Source of the DNA: Streptomyces sp. NBC_01260
Lineage (GTDB): Bacteria; Actinomycetota; Actinomycetes; Streptomycetales; Streptomycetaceae
Assembly (NCBI RefSeq): GCF_036226405.1
Contig: NZ_CP108464.1
Span: forward strand, 3,906,001 to 3,970,000
DNA length: 64,000 bases
Direction of reading: 5' to 3'
Shown: positions 52,522 through 60,503 of the stretch, in pieces
Layout of the letters: each line of letters begins with the position of its first letter
Position numbering within the stretch: the stretch's first letter is position 1
The notes under the pieces: generated by a model
Seen by the model: only the letters and a program-made list of their open reading frames with translations
What the model was told of the DNA's origin: nothing
Databases searched by the model: none
Made by a program: the position numbers and the translations under genes

Positions 52522-53406
52522 TCAGCAGTCGAACAACGCCTTCGCGTTGTCGTGGCAGACCGCCCGCAGCCAGTCGTCCCCGAGCTCCAGCCGCTCCAGG
52601 GCGTGCAGTTGATGGGCGTACGGATACGGGATGTTCGGGAAGTCCGTCCCCAGCAGGATCCGGTCCCCGAGCGCCGCGAGCCGCCCCCGCTCCGCCACCG
52701 GGAAGGGGGTGAAGTCCTCCGTGAAGTCGGTGAACACCATCGTCGTGTCGAGCCGCACCTCCGGGTACGCCTCCGCGAGCGCCAGGAACTCCGTGTACTC
52801 CGGCATCCCCATGTGCGCCACGATCAGCCGCAGCCGGGGATGCCTGGCGAGCAGCCGGCCGACCGGTTGTGGCCCGGTGTGCTTCCCGGGCGCGGGCCCG
52901 GACCCGCAGTGCATCACGACCGGGACCCCGGCCTCGGCGAGCAGCCCCCACACGGGTTCCAGCAGCGGATCGTTCGGGTCGTACGCCCCGACCTGCAGAT
53001 GCGACTTGAAGACCCGCGCCCCGGCCCCGACCGCCTCCGCCACGTACCGCTCCACGCCCTCCTCGGGGAAGAAGGTGGCGGTGTGCAGACAGTCGGGCAC
53101 CCGGTCCGCGAACCCGGCCGCCCAGCCGTTCAGCCAGGCCGCCATGCCCGCCTTGTGCGGGTAGAGCATCGAGGTGAACCGGAGCACACCGAACGAACGG
53201 AGCAGCGCGAGCCGTTCGTCCTCGTCGTGCCGGTAGGCGATCGGCCACTCCATCCCGGTCAGCGGACCGGCTGAGTCGAAGTAGGCCCAGACCTTGCGCA
53301 GCACCTGCTCCGGCATGAAGTGGGTATGGACGTCGATGAGCCCCGGCAGCCCGAGCCGTTCCCAGAACCGCACCACTCCATCGCGGCCTGCAAGGTCATC
53401 ACTCAT
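52522..53406 (-). CDS. Amidohydrolase-2 family metal-dependent hydrolase
   Basis: 294 residues. TIM-barrel amidohydrolase metal ligands: HxH in GLIDVHTHFMPEQ, H in VVMHCGSGPAPGKHTG, H in LIVAHMGMPEYTEF and Asp in ILLGTDFPNIPYPYAHQL. Related enzymes decarboxylate or hydrolyse aromatic and lactone substrates; the substrate here is unknown. ATG 53406 has a GAGAGGG site; the ATG at 53427 is the alternative. Confidence 0.85.
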   Translation of the reverse strand: MSDDLAGRDGVVRFWERLGLPGLIDVHTHFMPEQVLRKVWAYFDSAGPLTGMEWPIAYRHDEDERLALLRSFGVLRFTSMLYPHKAGMAAWLNGWAAGFADRVPDCLHTATFFPEEGVERYVAEAVGAGARVFKSHLQVGAYDPNDPLLEPVWGLLAEAGVPVVMHCGSGPAPGKHTGPQPVGRLLARHPRLRLIVAHMGMPEYTEFLALAEAYPEVRLDTTMVFTDFTEDFTPFPVAERGRLAALGDRILLGTDFPNIPYPYAHQLHALERLELGDDWLRAVCHDNAKALFDC

Positions 53407-53455
53407 CCGGCACCCTCTCCCATCCATCCGACCGCCGCTCGCCCGACCGCCCGAT

Positions 53456-53489
53456 CGTTCGCCCGTTCGCCCGTTCGCCCGTTCGCCCG
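53456..53489. repeat. 8-bp tandem repeat (CGTTCGCC), about four copies
   Basis: CGTTCGCC repeated head to tail between the DUF2797 and amidohydrolase genes. A simple-sequence tract likely to vary in length by slippage. Confidence 0.7.
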
Positions 53490-53495
53490 ACGATC

Positions 53496-54422
53496 TCAGA
53501 ACAGCCCGTCCTGCGACACGCCGCCCCCGACGCCGACGGTCGGCACGCTCACCCCGGCCTCCGGGCCGGCCGCCGCCAGCGCCCAGCCGGTCATCAGCCG
53601 GGTGTCCACCACGACGACGCCGTCCGCACCGGTCTCCAGATGCAGATCCGGCCCGGCCGCCGCGACCAGCCGCCCCGCGACGGCGCCCCCGTCCACCAGC
53701 CCGGTCACCGCCCGCACCGCACCGCCCTGCCCGCCAACCCCACCGATCCCCCCCACCTCACCGGCCCTGCCGGCCTCACCGATCCCGAAGATCCCCGCGT
53801 GGTCGACTGCCTCGAACGGCAGCCGCTCCAGCGCCTCGGGCCAGCCGCCCCCGTCGAGCGCCACCGCCCGCCCGTACAGCTCCGCCACCTCACCGGACCG
53901 CCCGGCCGCCCCGGGGAGCTCCGTCCGCACCGCCCGCTTTCGCGCGTACGGAATCCGGTCCGGCACCCCGAGCGCGGCCCGGAGCAACTCCTCGGCCCGG
54001 CGCGCCGCCATCAACGGCCCCCGCCCCAGCCAGCTGAAGACCACCGCCCCCTGCTCCCGCAGCCGGGCCGCGCCGCGCTGTTCGGCGGTGATCCCCACCT
54101 TCACCATCCCGGGCCCGAACCAGGCCAGGTACACGCGGTAGGTACGCGGATCATCGGGAATCGTGTCGGCCGCCACCGAGTGCGCCCGGTCCAGCCGCCC
54201 GCACTCCGGACACCTGCCCCCGGTGCTCCGCGCCGCCACCACGGCCCCCACCGGACACGCGTTCCCCCGGGCCCCGGCACAGCCCCGCACCCCCTCGGCC
54301 CGGAACCCGAACTCGGTCCCGTACGCCAGCGCGCTCCCCCGGACCGCCCGCCCCTTCCGCCACCCGAGCACGGGACCGCCACGCTCCTCGGGCCACCGGA
54401 GCCCGGTGCACTGCCATTCCAC
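53496..54422 (-). CDS. DUF2797 family protein
   Basis: 308 residues. Start GTG 54422 (VEWQCTGLRWPEERGG) has AAGGGAG upstream; an in-frame TTG 27 bases earlier is less likely. A Cys cluster (GCAGARGNACPVG, CPECGRLDRAHS) may bind zinc. The core YRVYLAWFGPGMVKVGITAE with downstream RLREQGAVVF resembles a GIY-YIG-like fold, which is how DUF2797 is usually described. The C-terminal 100 residues are Gly/Val-rich. Nucleic acid processing is a guess. Confidence 0.75.
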   Translation of the reverse strand: MEWQCTGLRWPEERGGPVLGWRKGRAVRGSALAYGTEFGFRAEGVRGCAGARGNACPVGAVVAARSTGGRCPECGRLDRAHSVAADTIPDDPRTYRVYLAWFGPGMVKVGITAEQRGAARLREQGAVVFSWLGRGPLMAARRAEELLRAALGVPDRIPYARKRAVRTELPGAAGRSGEVAELYGRAVALDGGGWPEALERLPFEAVDHAGIFGIGEAGRAGEVGGIGGVGGQGGAVRAVTGLVDGGAVAGRLVAAAGPDLHLETGADGVVVVDTRLMTGWALAAAGPEAGVSVPTVGVGGGVSQDGLF

Positions 54423-54546
54423 GCACGAGCTCCCTTGTTCCGTGGCCAAAAGTACCTACAGCGCCGTCGCCGGCCCGGGGACTTCGCGGACACGGCCCAA
54501 GGACTGTCCCGCGATCCCCGGCGGGACAGCCCCTAGAATCCGGGCC

Positions 54547-55494
54547 ATGCCCCTGACCGTGAACGACGTGGCGCGGTTCGAGGCCTCCATGCCCCGCCTG
54601 GAGGCCATCGCCTACCGCCTCCTCGGCTCCGCGACCGAGGCCGAGGACGCCGTACAGGACACCTTCCTGCGCTGGCAGGCCGCCGATGTCGACCGTATCG
54701 AGGTCCCCGAGGCCTGGCTGACGAAGGCGCTCACCAACCTGTGCCTCAACCAGCTCACCTCGGCCCGCGCCCGGCGAGAGATGTACGTGGGCCAGTGGCT
54801 CCCCGAGCCACTGCTCGCCGGAGACCCGATGCTCGGCCCCGCCGACACCGCCGAACAGCGCGAATCGGTCTCGTACGCGGTGCTCGCCCTCATGGAGCGG
54901 CTCTCCCCCAACGAGCGGGCGGTGTACGTGCTGCGGGAGGCGTTCGGATACCCGCACCGTGAGATCGCCGGGATCCTCGACCTCACCGAGGCCGCCTGCC
55001 AGCAGATCCTGCACCGCGCCAAGAAGCACGTCGCGGAGGGCAGGACCCGCACCGAGATCGACGAGGCGACCGCCCGGCGGATCGTCGGGGAGTTCCTCGC
55101 GGCCGCCACCAGCGGCCGGACCGAGCCGCTGGTGCGGCTGCTCACCGAGGACGCCGTCTCCATCGGCGACGGAGGCGGAAAGGTCCCGGCCCGCGCCAAG
55201 GCGTTCGAGGGCGCCCTCGCGGTCGCGACGTTCATGCGGGGCCTGTTCAAACCCGGCAAGGCCATGCGCGCCCTGGTCGGCGGCTCCCCCGGGGTCTACG
55301 CCACGACCGCCAACGGCGCCCCCGCCATCGTGGCGGTCTTCGAGGGCCGGGTCGTCGGGATCATGTGCCTGGAGATCACCCCCGAGGGCATCGCCGCGAT
55401 CCTCAACCAGGTCAACCCCGACAAGCTCGAACGCGCGACCCAGCGCTGGGCGGCCGTCGGCGACCACGGGGACCCCCTGTTCAACGCCTTCTAG
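54547..55494 (+). CDS. ECF41-group sigma factor with SnoaL-like C-terminal domain
   Basis: 315 residues. Sigma region 2 (RLEAIAYRLLGSATEAEDAV, QDTFLRWQAAD), region 4 (LSPNERAVYVLREAFGYPHR, DLTEAACQQILHRAKKHV) and a C-terminal SnoaL-like domain. The three ECF41 signatures are all present: WLPEP after region 2, DGGGKV in the C-terminal domain and NPDKL at the end. In this group the C-terminal domain both activates and restrains the sigma factor, replacing an anti-sigma. The next gene, an oxidoreductase, is the standard ECF41 partner type and probable target. Confidence 0.92.
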   Translation: MPLTVNDVARFEASMPRLEAIAYRLLGSATEAEDAVQDTFLRWQAADVDRIEVPEAWLTKALTNLCLNQLTSARARREMYVGQWLPEPLLAGDPMLGPADTAEQRESVSYAVLALMERLSPNERAVYVLREAFGYPHREIAGILDLTEAACQQILHRAKKHVAEGRTRTEIDEATARRIVGEFLAAATSGRTEPLVRLLTEDAVSIGDGGGKVPARAKAFEGALAVATFMRGLFKPGKAMRALVGGSPGVYATTANGAPAIVAVFEGRVVGIMCLEITPEGIAAILNQVNPDKLERATQRWAAVGDHGDPLFNAF

Positions 55495-55586
55495 TCCGAT
55501 GTGAGGCGCATCACACCCTGCTCCTGTCAGGAAACGGCGGGCTGCCCGGTTCAAGGGGCGAACCCGCGCGAGACAGGAGCAGGGAA

Positions 55587-56795
55587 ATGCAGCACCGAAT
55601 CATCGTTCTCGGAGCCGGATACACCGGAGCCACCGCCGCCGGGCGCCTCGCCAAGCGCCTGCGCCGCGAAGACGTCACCATCACCCTCGTCAACGCCGAG
55701 CCCGACTTCGTCGAGCGGGTCCGGATGCACCAGCTGGCGGTCGGCCAGGACCTCAGGCCCCGGCCCTTCAGCGAGATGTTCGCGGGGACCGGGGTCGAGC
55801 TGAAGCTCGCGGAGGTCACCGGCATCGACGTCGGCCGCAAGACGGTCGCCGTCAGGGACGCGAACAGCGCCGAGGAGCAGGAGCTGGCCTACGACAGCCT
55901 CGTGTACGCGCTCGGCAGCAGCTGGAACACCCAGGGCGTCCCCGGCACCGCCGAGCACGCCCACGAGATCGCCGGCCGCCCCGGAGCACTCCGGCTGCGC
56001 GAGCGCCTGGCCGGCCTGGACGCCGGACAGCCCGTGGTCGTCGTCGGCGGCGGCCTCACCGGCCTGGAGGCCGCGACCGAGATCGCCGAGGCCCGCCCGG
56101 ACCTCGACGTCGCCCTCGCCGCCCGAGGCGGGCTCGGCGACTGGCTCTCACCCAAGGGCCGCCTGCATCTGCGGAAGGTCTGCGACCGGCTCGGCATCAC
56201 CGTGCACGAAGACACCGCCGTCACCGGCGTCGACGCCGACCGCGTGGCCGCCTCCGACGGCACGTCCATCCCGGCCGCGGTCACCGTGTGGACCACCGGC
56301 TTCGCGGTCCACCCGATCGCGAGGGCCACCGCCCTGGAGGTCACCGGCACGGGCCAGATCGTCGTCGACGGGACCATGCGTTCGGTCTCGCACCCGGACG
56401 TGTACGCGGTCGGCGACGCGGCCATGGCGATGGGCCCCGGCGACAAGCCCCTGCGGATGTCGTGCGCCTCGGGCACCCCCGCCGCATGGCAGGCCGCCGA
56501 CACCATCGCGGCACGCCTGACCGGCGGCAAGCTCCCGGACACCCCGCTCCGCTACTTCAACCAGTGCATCTCGCTGGGCCGCAGGGAAGGCCTCATCCAG
56601 TACGTCACCGCGGACGACCGCGCCGTCAGCGCGGCCCTGACCGGGCGGCTCGCCGCCGTCTACAAGGAACTGGTCTGCAAGGGCGCCGCCTGGGGCGTCG
56701 CCCACCCGACCCTCGGCCTCCCGGCCAGGCGCCGGCCGGTCGCCCGGCCCGAGCAGCAGCCCCACGAGGCCGCGGTCGCCAACGCCGAGGCCTGA
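55587..56795 (+). CDS. NDH-2-like FAD/NAD(P)-dependent oxidoreductase
   Basis: 402 residues with two dinucleotide folds: FAD-binding RIIVLGAGYTGATAAGRLA and NAD-binding VVVVGGGLTGLEAATEIAEA, then VYAVGDAAMAMGP closing the FAD site. Like type II NADH dehydrogenases, it would oxidise NAD(P)H and pass electrons to a quinone or other acceptor. It lies 92 bp after the ECF41 gene. TGTCAGGA at 55525-55532 resembles an ECF41-type -35 element, so this gene is probably under that sigma factor. ATG 55587 follows GGAGCAGGG. Confidence 0.88.
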   Translation: MQHRIIVLGAGYTGATAAGRLAKRLRREDVTITLVNAEPDFVERVRMHQLAVGQDLRPRPFSEMFAGTGVELKLAEVTGIDVGRKTVAVRDANSAEEQELAYDSLVYALGSSWNTQGVPGTAEHAHEIAGRPGALRLRERLAGLDAGQPVVVVGGGLTGLEAATEIAEARPDLDVALAARGGLGDWLSPKGRLHLRKVCDRLGITVHEDTAVTGVDADRVAASDGTSIPAAVTVWTTGFAVHPIARATALEVTGTGQIVVDGTMRSVSHPDVYAVGDAAMAMGPGDKPLRMSCASGTPAAWQAADTIAARLTGGKLPDTPLRYFNQCISLGRREGLIQYVTADDRAVSAALTGRLAAVYKELVCKGAAWGVAHPTLGLPARRRPVARPEQQPHEAAVANAEA

Positions 56796-56850
56796 CGGGC
56801 GCACGCTCCCCGCGCACACGCTGTCGCAGGGAGCGTCGCTCCGACGCGGT

Positions 56851-57132
56851 TCATTCGCGCCAAACGGCGACCAGGCGCCCCGCCAGAGCCAGTACCAGCG
56901 CTGCCGCGAGGAGATACAGGCCAAGACGTTCTTCGGGCACTACCGGTGACCACACCCGCCAGGCCGACGAGCTGTAGCTGTCGGCGTCCATGGAGGATCC
57001 GTGCAGGTAAACACCGGAGAGCGTGAGCCCCGTGCTGGTCCGGCTTCGCAACCACAGGAGAGCGCCTATGGCGGCGCAGGTCGCCGCTATCGCGTACAAG
57101 GCCGTAGCGCTGCGCGGGGTCTGTCTCTTCAC
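56851..57132 (-). CDS. Small two-helix membrane protein
   Basis: 93 residues from GTG 57132 (AGGAAGA site upstream). Helix 1 is ATALYAIAATCAAIGALLWL and helix 2 is GLYLLAAALVLALAGRLVAV. Between them is a loop of about 35 residues with YLHGSSMDADSYSSSAWRVW. Family not recognised. It starts 57 bp after the wHTH gene and may share its transcript. Confidence 0.6.
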   Translation of the reverse strand: MKRQTPRSATALYAIAATCAAIGALLWLRSRTSTGLTLSGVYLHGSSMDADSYSSSAWRVWSPVVPEERLGLYLLAAALVLALAGRLVAVWRE

Positions 57133-57189
57133 GGGCTCTTCCTCGCCTCTGTCGTCGTGTTGTACGGATCCTCTCGCCGCCCACACCGA

Positions 57190-58437
57190 TCACCTGAGGG
57201 CAGAGTCGTGCCGAGCGCCGGTACGCCTACGGCGCACCCCGGTGAACTCGTACAACAGCACGTCATCCACGAGCCGGTTCGTGTACAGCCGACGGGTGTC
57301 ACGCTCCCCAAGGTTCTCCAGGGCGGCAAGCACCAGACCCGGGTCCGTCGCGGCAGCCGACCGTAACTGGACGACCTCCCCACGGGTCAGCCCTTCGATG
57401 CCGTACGACGGGCCGTCGGCACCCACCACGGCCCCCGCCTCCCGCGCATCGGTCACGGAGCGGCGGAACGCCTCGGGCGGGTCCGTACGCCCATGCCCCA
57501 CGGGCTCCCCTTCCCGCGCCAGAGCGGCGGTGATCCAGGCCGCCGGGCGGACCGGCCGCCATCCGGCAGCCAGGCCGCAGAGCTCGGCCGCGATGTCGCG
57601 CGCGTCGAGGCCCCGGTCGATGAGCGGGCGCAGCGCGTACGCGAGACGGCGCAGCCCCTCGTGCTGGGTCCATCCTACGAGCGGCCGCACCTGCCGGGCG
57701 GTGGCGATGTCCCGGGCCACCTGAAGCGGGGACCGCCGCGCCGGACGGCCGGATGTCGCGCGCCTGCGCGAGGTGTAGTTCAACTTCCCACTCACATCAG
57801 CTCTGCGTACGTCGTGGTGGGGCCCGGAAGAATGGGGCGCACGCCCGCCTGAACTGCGTTTTCCCACAGACGGGTTGTCCAGAGCCCCGGTTCTCGCCCG
57901 CCCGGCCTCGACCGCACGGTCCCGGCCCGCGTCCGTCACCCCGCACACCCGCGCCCCGTAGCCGGCGCCCTCCAGACGGTGGCCCATCGCCGCGTCGTAC
58001 ACGGCCGGGATCGTCGCCGCGTAGACCGTCGCCGTGCCCGCGTACCGGCGGCCGGGCAGACGCAGGTTCCGCTTCGTCCCGTGCCGCCGCCACACCAGCG
58101 CACCCAACTCCCGTAACACCCGGACGTGCCGCTTCACCGTCGCCACCGACACCCCGCACCGGGCAGCCGTACCCTCCAGGTCGTACAGGACGAACCCGAG
58201 CCGGTAGTCCATCCGCCCGGCCAGATCCCGCGCGACGACCAGCGTCGTCGCCCCTGCCCGGCGGTGCAGACCCGCCTCGACGAGCCACATCACCGCCCGC
58301 AGCCACGCACGCGGCCGGGCGCTCCGGGAAGCCGTCGCATCGAGCTCCTGAAGGAGGCGAGGCACGGGGGTCCATGCCGGATCCGGGCATGACGGAGAAG
58401 CGCAGCACGAAGCCGCGCCGGTGGGATGGCGCATCAC
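57190..58437 (-). CDS. Winged-helix (replication-initiator-like) protein of an integrative element
   Basis: 415 residues. Residues about 85-135 form a helix-turn-helix with wing (FVLYDLEGTAARCGVSVATV, RHVRVLRELGALVWRRHGTK). The rest is basic, with an Arg-rich middle and a C-terminal helical part (DIAAELCGLAAGWRPVRPAA). This architecture is common in actinobacterial plasmids and tRNA-borne elements, where it may act in replication or regulation; neither can be proved here. It is at the left side of the remnant next to tRNA-Arg. Confidence 0.6.
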   Translation of the reverse strand: MMRHPTGAASCCASPSCPDPAWTPVPRLLQELDATASRSARPRAWLRAVMWLVEAGLHRRAGATTLVVARDLAGRMDYRLGFVLYDLEGTAARCGVSVATVKRHVRVLRELGALVWRRHGTKRNLRLPGRRYAGTATVYAATIPAVYDAAMGHRLEGAGYGARVCGVTDAGRDRAVEAGRARTGALDNPSVGKRSSGGRAPHSSGPHHDVRRADVSGKLNYTSRRRATSGRPARRSPLQVARDIATARQVRPLVGWTQHEGLRRLAYALRPLIDRGLDARDIAAELCGLAAGWRPVRPAAWITAALAREGEPVGHGRTDPPEAFRRSVTDAREAGAVVGADGPSYGIEGLTRGEVVQLRSAAATDPGLVLAALENLGERDTRRLYTNRLVDDVLLYEFTGVRRRRTGARHDSALR

Positions 58438-58652
58438 AGTCCGTGGGGTGAGGAGCGGCCGGTGGGGCCGCTGAATTCAAAGGGGGGGCGGAGCCGTTCC
58501 GGACGACGGCTCAGGGCATGGGAGTGGTCACCACGCCGGTACCGGCCCTACGATCGAACGCGAATCCTTCTCTTCAGGGTGGATTTCGGATCGGCGGGCT
58601 GATCACCCGCTGGTCACTACGGCCGGGCGGTCTCTACACCGCTCGGCCGTTC

Positions 58653-58973
58653 TCATCCAGCGGCAGGCCCTTGTGCTTCCCGGTCGGCCCGACGCCGTTG
58701 CGCTCCGCTCTGACCCTTGCCGATCTGCTGGGCACGGGCCGCAGAAATGCCTCCCAGGAGCTGCCCGATGTCCTTCCATGTCCTGCCTTGTTCCTTCAGG
58801 GCGTTGACACGCTGCTGCCGAAGTTGCCGAAGCTTCGTCTGGTAGCTGGGCCACTCCTCCAACGCCCGCGACACGGCCAAGGCGCAAGCCTCGTCGTCCT
58901 CGATGTCCCTGAATGCCGCGATGGCTTCCACCAGGCGTTTCACCTCCTGGATCTGCTCAGGGTCATTCACCAT
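58653..58973 (-). CDS. Small HTH regulator, probable repressor of the divergent promoter
   Basis: 106 residues from ATG 58973 with a strong AGGAGGGAG site. An N-terminal helical part (EVKRLVEAIAAFRDIEDDEA) is followed by a helix-turn-helix (QQRVNALKEQGRTWKDIGQL, ISAARAQQIGKG). It lies just downstream of an inverted repeat covering two opposed promoters, so it probably controls itself and the rightward small genes. 58438-58652 shows no gene. Confidence 0.7.
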   Translation of the reverse strand: MVNDPEQIQEVKRLVEAIAAFRDIEDDEACALAVSRALEEWPSYQTKLRQLRQQRVNALKEQGRTWKDIGQLLGGISAARAQQIGKGQSGAQRRRADREAQGPAAG

Positions 58974-59010
58974 CCCCGCGCTCCCTCCTGCGGCGCGGCC
59001 AGCACGACTG

Positions 59011-59051
59011 TAAACCCCGGGCTTGACGCAATCAACCCCGGGGTTTAACTT
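59011..59051. promoter_or_regulatory. Face-to-face promoters overlapped by an 11-bp-arm inverted repeat
   Basis: Operator arms TAAACCCCGGG (59011-59021) and CCCGGGGTTTA (59037-59047). Rightward promoter: TTGACG (59023-59028), 17 bp, TAACTT (59046-59051). Leftward promoter on the other strand: TTGATT (59035-59030), 17 bp, TACAGT (59012-59007). Both are near-consensus housekeeping promoters that share the same 45 bp, so a repressor on the arms would switch both. Confidence 0.75.
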
Positions 59052-59164
59052 CGTTCTCGCGAGGCCGACCAACGGTCCCGTAGCAACAGAACGGCCCCGG
59101 CCCGGAGTTCGCACCTCCGCTCGGCCGGGGCCAGTCAGAACCTGAGATCACCAGGAGACCGACC

Positions 59165-59395
59165 ATGCGCCATCCTTCCACCCCGGTACCCCCACCCGAC
59201 AGGCGGCTCGTCACGCTGCCTCCGGTCGTGGCGCTGTCCTCCCAGCAGCAACGGGGCGTGCACTGCGTCTTCTGCGGTACGGCCCTGCACACCGGGGCGG
59301 TCCGCGACCTCGGCCCGCGACTGACCAAGGCGCACGGATCGGTGGTCCGCTGGTTCCCGCGCAGCTGCCGGTCGTGCTGGGAGGCACAGCGATGA
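59165..59395 (+). CDS. Small zinc-ribbon-like protein
   Basis: 76 residues: a Pro-rich start, then VHCVFCGTALHTGAVRDLG and a second pair SCRSCWEAQR, giving two CxxC knuckles. AGGAG precedes ATG 59165. This sort of small CxxC protein is common on Streptomyces integrative elements. It overlaps the next gene by ATGA, so the two are co-translated. Function unknown. Confidence 0.65.
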   Translation: MRHPSTPVPPPDRRLVTLPPVVALSSQQQRGVHCVFCGTALHTGAVRDLGPRLTKAHGSVVRWFPRSCRSCWEAQR

Positions 59396-59544
59396 CGTGC
59401 GACCGCTGCGGCCGGCCAATCGCCGCTGGAGACGAGGAACGCGTAATGATCCACGGCGCGTCAGGGGCGGGCGGCACGATCACCGTGCACGCGGCGTACT
59501 GCCTCCCACCACGGTCCCGCCCGGCTCCCGCCCATCGCGTTTAG
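59392..59544 (+). CDS. Very small CxxC protein
   Basis: 50 residues, MTCDRCGRPIAAGDEERVMI and a third Cys in TVHAAYCLPP. It overlaps the stop of the preceding zinc-ribbon gene. Probably a partner of that protein or a degenerate paralogue. Its end touches the truncated integrase reading frame. Confidence 0.5.
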   Translation: MTCDRCGRPIAAGDEERVMIHGASGAGGTITVHAAYCLPPRSRPAPAHRV

Positions 59545-59797
59545 GGCACGGCATACGGCCCTGGGCCTCACCCAAATGTTCGCGCTCCGAGCCGGCCTGC
59601 GGGTCATCCCGCTGCGGAACACCCGGCACACATGCAGTTCGCTGCTGGTCGCGCTCAAAGTGCATCCGAAGATCGCGCAGCGCATCGTTCGGCACTCACA
59701 GATCGCCATGACGAGGGAGGTCTACGCCGAAGCGAGCGAGGAAGAAGTACGCGATGCGATCGGCAGGCTGTCCGGCGCCATGGGCGGTACCGGCTGA
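59540..59797 (+). pseudogene. Truncated tyrosine integrase (C-terminal catalytic part)
   Basis: Reads LRNTRHTCSSLLVALKVHPK, IAQRIVRHSQIAMTREVYAE, ASEEEVRDAIGRLSG: the H-x-x-R box (residues RHTC) and the terminal H...Y with the catalytic Tyr in REVYAE, but no N-terminal or first-Arg region. An ATG lies at 59576, inside the remnant. It sits 88 bp from tRNA-Arg(ACG), the expected attachment tRNA, so an element here lost the front of its integrase. Confidence 0.8.
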
Positions 59798-59841
59798 CAG
59801 CGATGGGCACGGTTGCTGTACTTCGCTGCCGCACGGGCAAC

Positions 59842-59879
59842 GCGAGAGGCCCCCAGGATTTCTCCTGGGGGCCTCTCGC
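59842..59879 (-). terminator. tRNA-Arg(ACG) terminator
   Basis: GCGAGAGGCCCCCAGGA and its complement form a 17-bp stem directly after the 3' end of the tRNA on the reverse strand. Also faces the truncated integrase frame. Confidence 0.85.
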
Positions 59880-59885
59880 CTGCTG

Positions 59886-59958
59886 TGCACTCGGCAGGAT
59901 TCGAACCTGCAACCTTCTGATCCGTAGTCAGATGCTCTATCCGTTAAGCTACGAGTGC
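59886..59958 (-). tRNA. tRNA-Arg (ACG)
   Basis: 73 nt on the reverse strand. The acceptor GCACTCG pairs with CGAGTGC, discriminator A. Anticodon stem-loop CTGACTACGGATCAG gives anticodon ACG; T-arm GCAGGTTCGAATCCTGC. Its A34 is the substrate of TadA encoded at 31515. Confidence 0.97.
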
Positions 59959-60188
59959 TTGTGCGTTCCGGGCTTTTTTCTGCCCCGTCGGCGTTGCGAG
60001 AACAACATTACATGACCTGCGCCGTGACGCGAAATCCATTAGCCGCACTACTGCTGAGCTGCGAGATCACCGGTTCGAGACACCCCCCGATCGGCCCAGT
60101 CCCGACCCTGTTCCAGCCCCGCCCAGCCCCACCCCGACGCACGAACGACCGAAGCCCCGGCCAGTGGCACGGGGCTTCGGTGATCAAG

Positions 60189-60279
60189 CGGAGGCGGAGG
60201 GATTTGAACCCTCGATGGGCTTTAAAACCCAAACCGCATTAGCAGTGCGGCGCCATAGACCGGACTAGGCGACGCCTCC
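60189..60279 (-). tRNA. tRNA-Ser (GCT)
   Basis: 91 nt on the reverse strand. The acceptor GGAGGCG pairs with CGCCTCC. Anticodon loop CTGCTAA gives GCT. A long class II variable arm (TTTGGGTTTTAAAGCCCA) and T-arm GGGTTCAAATCCC are present. Confidence 0.97.
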
Positions 60280-60391
60280 AGCACACCCCGCGCAAGCGCG
60301 GGTGGTGCGTGCAGATGATGACACAGCTGAGCACTGCGTCACCAATCGCCGCCTACGTTACTAGGCAGCCGGCCGCTAGGGCAAAGCGTCT

Positions 60392-60405
60392 GCGTTGCGC
60401 AACGC
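60392..60405. promoter_or_regulatory. 14-bp perfect palindrome GCGTTGCGCAACGC
   Basis: Lies 98 bp upstream of the SSI-like gene, in the only non-coding stretch between it and tRNA-Ser. Possible operator; the binding protein is unknown. Confidence 0.35.
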
Positions 60406-60503
60406 CGTGGCGTGCGAAGCGTTAGTCATGCGGGGGCGCCGCCCCCGCCGTTCCCCTCCGTCGCCGGCCACTGCCGCCGACGTGCACGAGCACAGGAGCC
60501 CGC

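Noticed and set aside
53456..53489. CGTTCGCC repeats considered as a regulatory array
   Set aside because: They lie at the 3' end of one gene and behind the start of another with no promoter alignment; simple slippage is enough to explain them.
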